Source of the DNA: Gemmatimonadales bacterium
GTDB lineage: Bacteria; Gemmatimonadota; Gemmatimonadetes; Gemmatimonadales; GWC2-71-9
Reading direction: 5' to 3'
Length of the DNA: 5,617 nt
NCBI GenBank assembly: GCA_013816685.1
Contig: JACDDX010000011.1
Coordinates: 1 to 5,617 of the forward strand
Positions 3,475 to 5,617 of this stretch are shown in pieces (within the stretch, counting starts at the first letter, position 1; each line of letters opens with the position of its first letter). The notes beneath the pieces are model-generated. The model was given only the letters and a program-made list of their open reading frames with translations, did no database searches and was not told the DNA's origin. The position numbers were made by a program, and so were the translations under genes.

Positions 3475-5617
3475 GGATCCGCATCCCGCTGGACGGGACG
3501 TGGGAATTCGTGCCCGACGACGATCGGGCCCTCGATCTGGCGACACTGGCTACGGCCCCGTTGCGCCCGATTCATGTCCCGGGGCCGTGGCAGGCGCAGT
3601 TTGCCGACCTGCGTGACTACACGGGGGTTGCCTGGTACCGGCGAAGCTTCCGCTGGGAGGAGCCGGAGGGCGGCGCGGCTGACGATGTCGTGCACCTGCT
3701 CTGCTTCGGCGCCGTCGATTACTTCGCGACCGTCTGGGTGAACGGGATGCTGGTCGGGGAGCACGAAGGCGGGTACCTGCCCTTCGAGCTGCCAGTCGAC
3801 TCGGCGCTCCGGTTCAACGAAGAGAACGAGGTCGTGGTGCGGGTCATCGATCCGGGTTCGGATGCCGATTCCGATCTCGGTTTCCCCTTTGCGGAAGTGC
3901 CCCACGGGAAGCAGAGCTGGTACGGACCGGTCGGCGGCATCTGGCAGAGCGTCTTCCTCGAGCGCCGGTCGGCCGACTTCATCCGCGCCTTGCGGATCAC
4001 ACCCGACGTGCAGGGCCAATGCGCCCAGGTCCGGATCGAGCTCAGCCGTCCGGCGGCTCGCCCCTTCGATCTCGAACTGGCAGTGACGACGCCGACGGGC
4101 CGCCCGCAGCCGTCGATCGGGCAGCGGATACAGCCGGGCGAGCAGGTGCTCATGCAGACGCTGCCGGTCCCCGATCCCGAGCTCTGGGACACCGAGAATC
4201 CGCGGCTCTACGGGCTCGAGACGACGTTGCGGCAGGAGGGTGGATCGGCGGTCGACAGCCGTCTCCACCGGTTCGGCATGCGCTCGGTGGGCGCGTCACC
4301 CGACGGACAGATTCTCCTGAACGGCCGGCCCGTCTACCTGCGGGGCGCGCTCGATCAGGACTACTACGCCCACGGGCTGTACACGCCGTTCAGCGACGCG
4401 GAGCTGGACGCGCAATTCGCCCAGGCGAAGCACATGGGCCTGAACTGCCTGCGGATCCACATCAAGATCACCGATCCGCGGTACTACGACGCCGCCGACC
4501 GCGCCGGCATCCTCATCTGGACCGAGCTTCCCAACTGGCAGGAGCTCACGGAGGCTGCCAAGCGCCGCGCGCGCGAGACGATGCTCGGCATGGTCGAACG
4601 CGACTGGAACCATCCATCGATCGCCATCTGGACCATCGTCAACGAGAACTGGGGCACCGACCTCGCCGTTAACGCGTCCCACCGCGCCTGGCTGGTCGAC
4701 ATGTATACCGAGCTCAAGGCGCTCGATCCCACCCGTCTGGTCGTCGGGAACTCGCCCTGCTTCACCAACTTTCACGTGGTGACGGACATCGAAGATTTCC
4801 ATAACTACTACTGCATGCCCGACCACCACCGTCAGTGGAAGGAATGGGTCCAGACCTTCGCTGCGCGACCAGCCTGGACGTTCGCCAGGGAATACGCCGG
4901 CATCGACCGCTGGCGGGAATATCTGCGCGATCCCTGGAGCCAGCAGCCGGTGCCGGCAGCGCCGGAGGTGCGTCGCCGTGGCAACGAGCCGATCGTGGTA
5001 TCGGAATTCGGCAACTGGGGGCTGCCGGACATCGCGAAGCTGCGGGCAGCGTACGGCGGTGAGCCATGGTGGTTCGAGACCGGCATCGAGTGGGGCGAGG
5101 GCGTCATGTATCCGCACGCCATCGAGCAGCGGTATCGCGGCTATCACCTCGACAAGGTCTTTCCCACGCTGTCCGACCTCACGACCGCGAGCCAGCGGAT
5201 GCAGTACGCCGCGCTCAAGTACCAGATCGAGCAGATGCGGCGCCATCCCAGCATCGTGGGCTACGTCATAACTGAGTTCACGGACGTGCACTGGGAAGCC
5301 AACGGGCTGCTCGACATCTGCCGGAACCCCAAGGCCTACTACGATGTCATCGGCCAGGTGAACAGCGCCGACGCCATCATTCCTATCGACTGGGACCGGA
5401 TCGCCTACTGGGAGGGTGACCGCTGCGAGGTGCGGCTGGGGCTGTCGCACTTCTCGACCCACGATCTTCGCGACTGCCGGGTCGAGTGGTTCCTCGACGC
5501 GTGGCCCGAGATCTCCGGCGTGTTTCAGAGCCTCGGCCCGCTCCGGGCGCAGCTGACCGCGGTGGGCACCGCCGCGTTCACCGTACCGACGTTGGCCGAA
5601 TCGAAGCGCGTGCGACT
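3471..5617 (+). CDS. Glycoside hydrolase family 2 enzyme (beta-galactosidase/beta-glucuronidase-like), 3' partial
   Basis: From ATG 3471 the frame is open to the window edge (715 full codons, no stop). GGAG at 3459-3462 is a good ribosome-binding site, and the ATG overlaps the galK stop. No signal peptide is seen, so the enzyme is probably cytoplasmic. The domains follow GH2 order. The sugar-binding jelly roll (about 1-175) has WYRRSF at 55-60, VNG near 90-92 and YGPVGGIW at 151-158. An Ig-like domain spans about 176-275, and the TIM barrel about 276-625 with Arg328, WTELPNW (Glu352), TIVNENW with the acid/base Glu392, HNYY at 444-447 and VVSEFGNW with the nucleophile Glu512. A further beta-rich domain begins near 635 and is cut off. 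The usual GH2 'R-x-S-H-Y-P' is replaced by RIHIKI. Linkage to galK favours a beta-galactoside substrate, but glucuronidase, mannosidase or other GH2 activities cannot be excluded. Confidence 0.92.
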   Translation, partial: MRIRIPLDGTWEFVPDDDRALDLATLATAPLRPIHVPGPWQAQFADLRDYTGVAWYRRSFRWEEPEGGAADDVVHLLCFGAVDYFATVWVNGMLVGEHEGGYLPFELPVDSALRFNEENEVVVRVIDPGSDADSDLGFPFAEVPHGKQSWYGPVGGIWQSVFLERRSADFIRALRITPDVQGQCAQVRIELSRPAARPFDLELAVTTPTGRPQPSIGQRIQPGEQVLMQTLPVPDPELWDTENPRLYGLETTLRQEGGSAVDSRLHRFGMRSVGASPDGQILLNGRPVYLRGALDQDYYAHGLYTPFSDAELDAQFAQAKHMGLNCLRIHIKITDPRYYDAADRAGILIWTELPNWQELTEAAKRRARETMLGMVERDWNHPSIAIWTIVNENWGTDLAVNASHRAWLVDMYTELKALDPTRLVVGNSPCFTNFHVVTDIEDFHNYYCMPDHHRQWKEWVQTFAARPAWTFAREYAGIDRWREYLRDPWSQQPVPAAPEVRRRGNEPIVVSEFGNWGLPDIAKLRAAYGGEPWWFETGIEWGEGVMYPHAIEQRYRGYHLDKVFPTLSDLTTASQRMQYAALKYQIEQMRRHPSIVGYVITEFTDVHWEANGLLDICRNPKAYYDVIGQVNSADAIIPIDWDRIAYWEGDRCEVRLGLSHFSTHDLRDCRVEWFLDAWPEISGVFQSLGPLRAQLTAVGTAAFTVPTLAESKRVR

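Noticed and set aside
2320..3546. 408-codon minus-strand open frame opposite galK
   Set aside because: It lies antisense to a gene with all galactokinase motifs. Its product is Arg/Pro/His-rich without domain patterns, as expected for an open frame created by high GC.
3294..4268. 324-codon minus-strand open frame across the galK/GH2 junction
   Set aside because: It crosses two well-supported overlapping plus-strand genes and has shadow-like composition.
4296..5462. 388-codon minus-strand open frame opposite the GH2 gene
   Set aside because: It is antisense to the TIM-barrel coding region. The Val/Asp/Arg-rich product matches no family I know and mirrors GC-rich codons of the real gene.
1..5617. 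Mobile element, CRISPR, toxin-antitoxin or phage-defence system
   Set aside because: No transposase, integrase, repeat array, tRNA attachment site or recognisable defence gene is present. The faint restriction-subunit resemblance of the 1167-1418 ORF is too weak to claim.

Overview
This is a compact, GC-rich (I estimate about 65%) bacterial segment with about seven protein-coding genes and little intergenic space. The DNA looks chromosomal. There are no tRNA or rRNA genes, CRISPR array, integrase or transposase. The combination of high GC, GTG/TTG starts, a beta-propeller (BNR-repeat) protein beside a MoaD-like sulfur carrier, and a DUF3293 protein is one I associate with soil phyla such as Gemmatimonadota or Acidobacteriota. 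That placement is from memory and is tentative.

Left part (1-1418, plus strand). The window opens in the last 61 codons of a BNR/Asp-box beta-propeller protein. A 98-aa MoaD/ThiS-family protein ending in Gly-Gly overlaps it by the four bases ATGA. After a 69-bp gap comes a 163-aa DUF3293 protein. A small helical, Ala/Arg/Gln-rich ORF of unknown function follows; it has coding-like composition but no good start, and may be a remnant.

Right part (1396-5617). This is a sugar-metabolism unit built around a divergent promoter region. On the minus strand is a GalU-like sugar-1-phosphate nucleotidyltransferase. On the plus strand, galactokinase (galK) overlaps by ATGA a glycoside hydrolase family 2 gene that runs off the right edge; 715 codons are visible, including both predicted catalytic glutamates. 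A reasonable model is that the GH2 enzyme releases galactose (or a related sugar) from an imported beta-glycoside, GalK makes galactose-1-phosphate, and the GalU-like enzyme supplies the UDP-sugar for the Leloir exchange. galT and galE are not in the window.

The 108-bp stretch between the nucleotidyltransferase ATG and the preferred galK start holds the clearest regulatory signals: a perfect 12-bp palindrome (CAATCTAGATTG) and a CRP/FNR-type site (TGTGA-N6-TCACC), followed by an AT-rich segment suited to a promoter. I see no strong candidate for a wholly new system. The most useful leads are this control region, a Tyr-to-Phe change in the galactokinase sugar-binding motif, the propeller/MoaD pair, and the orphan ORF at 1077-1418.
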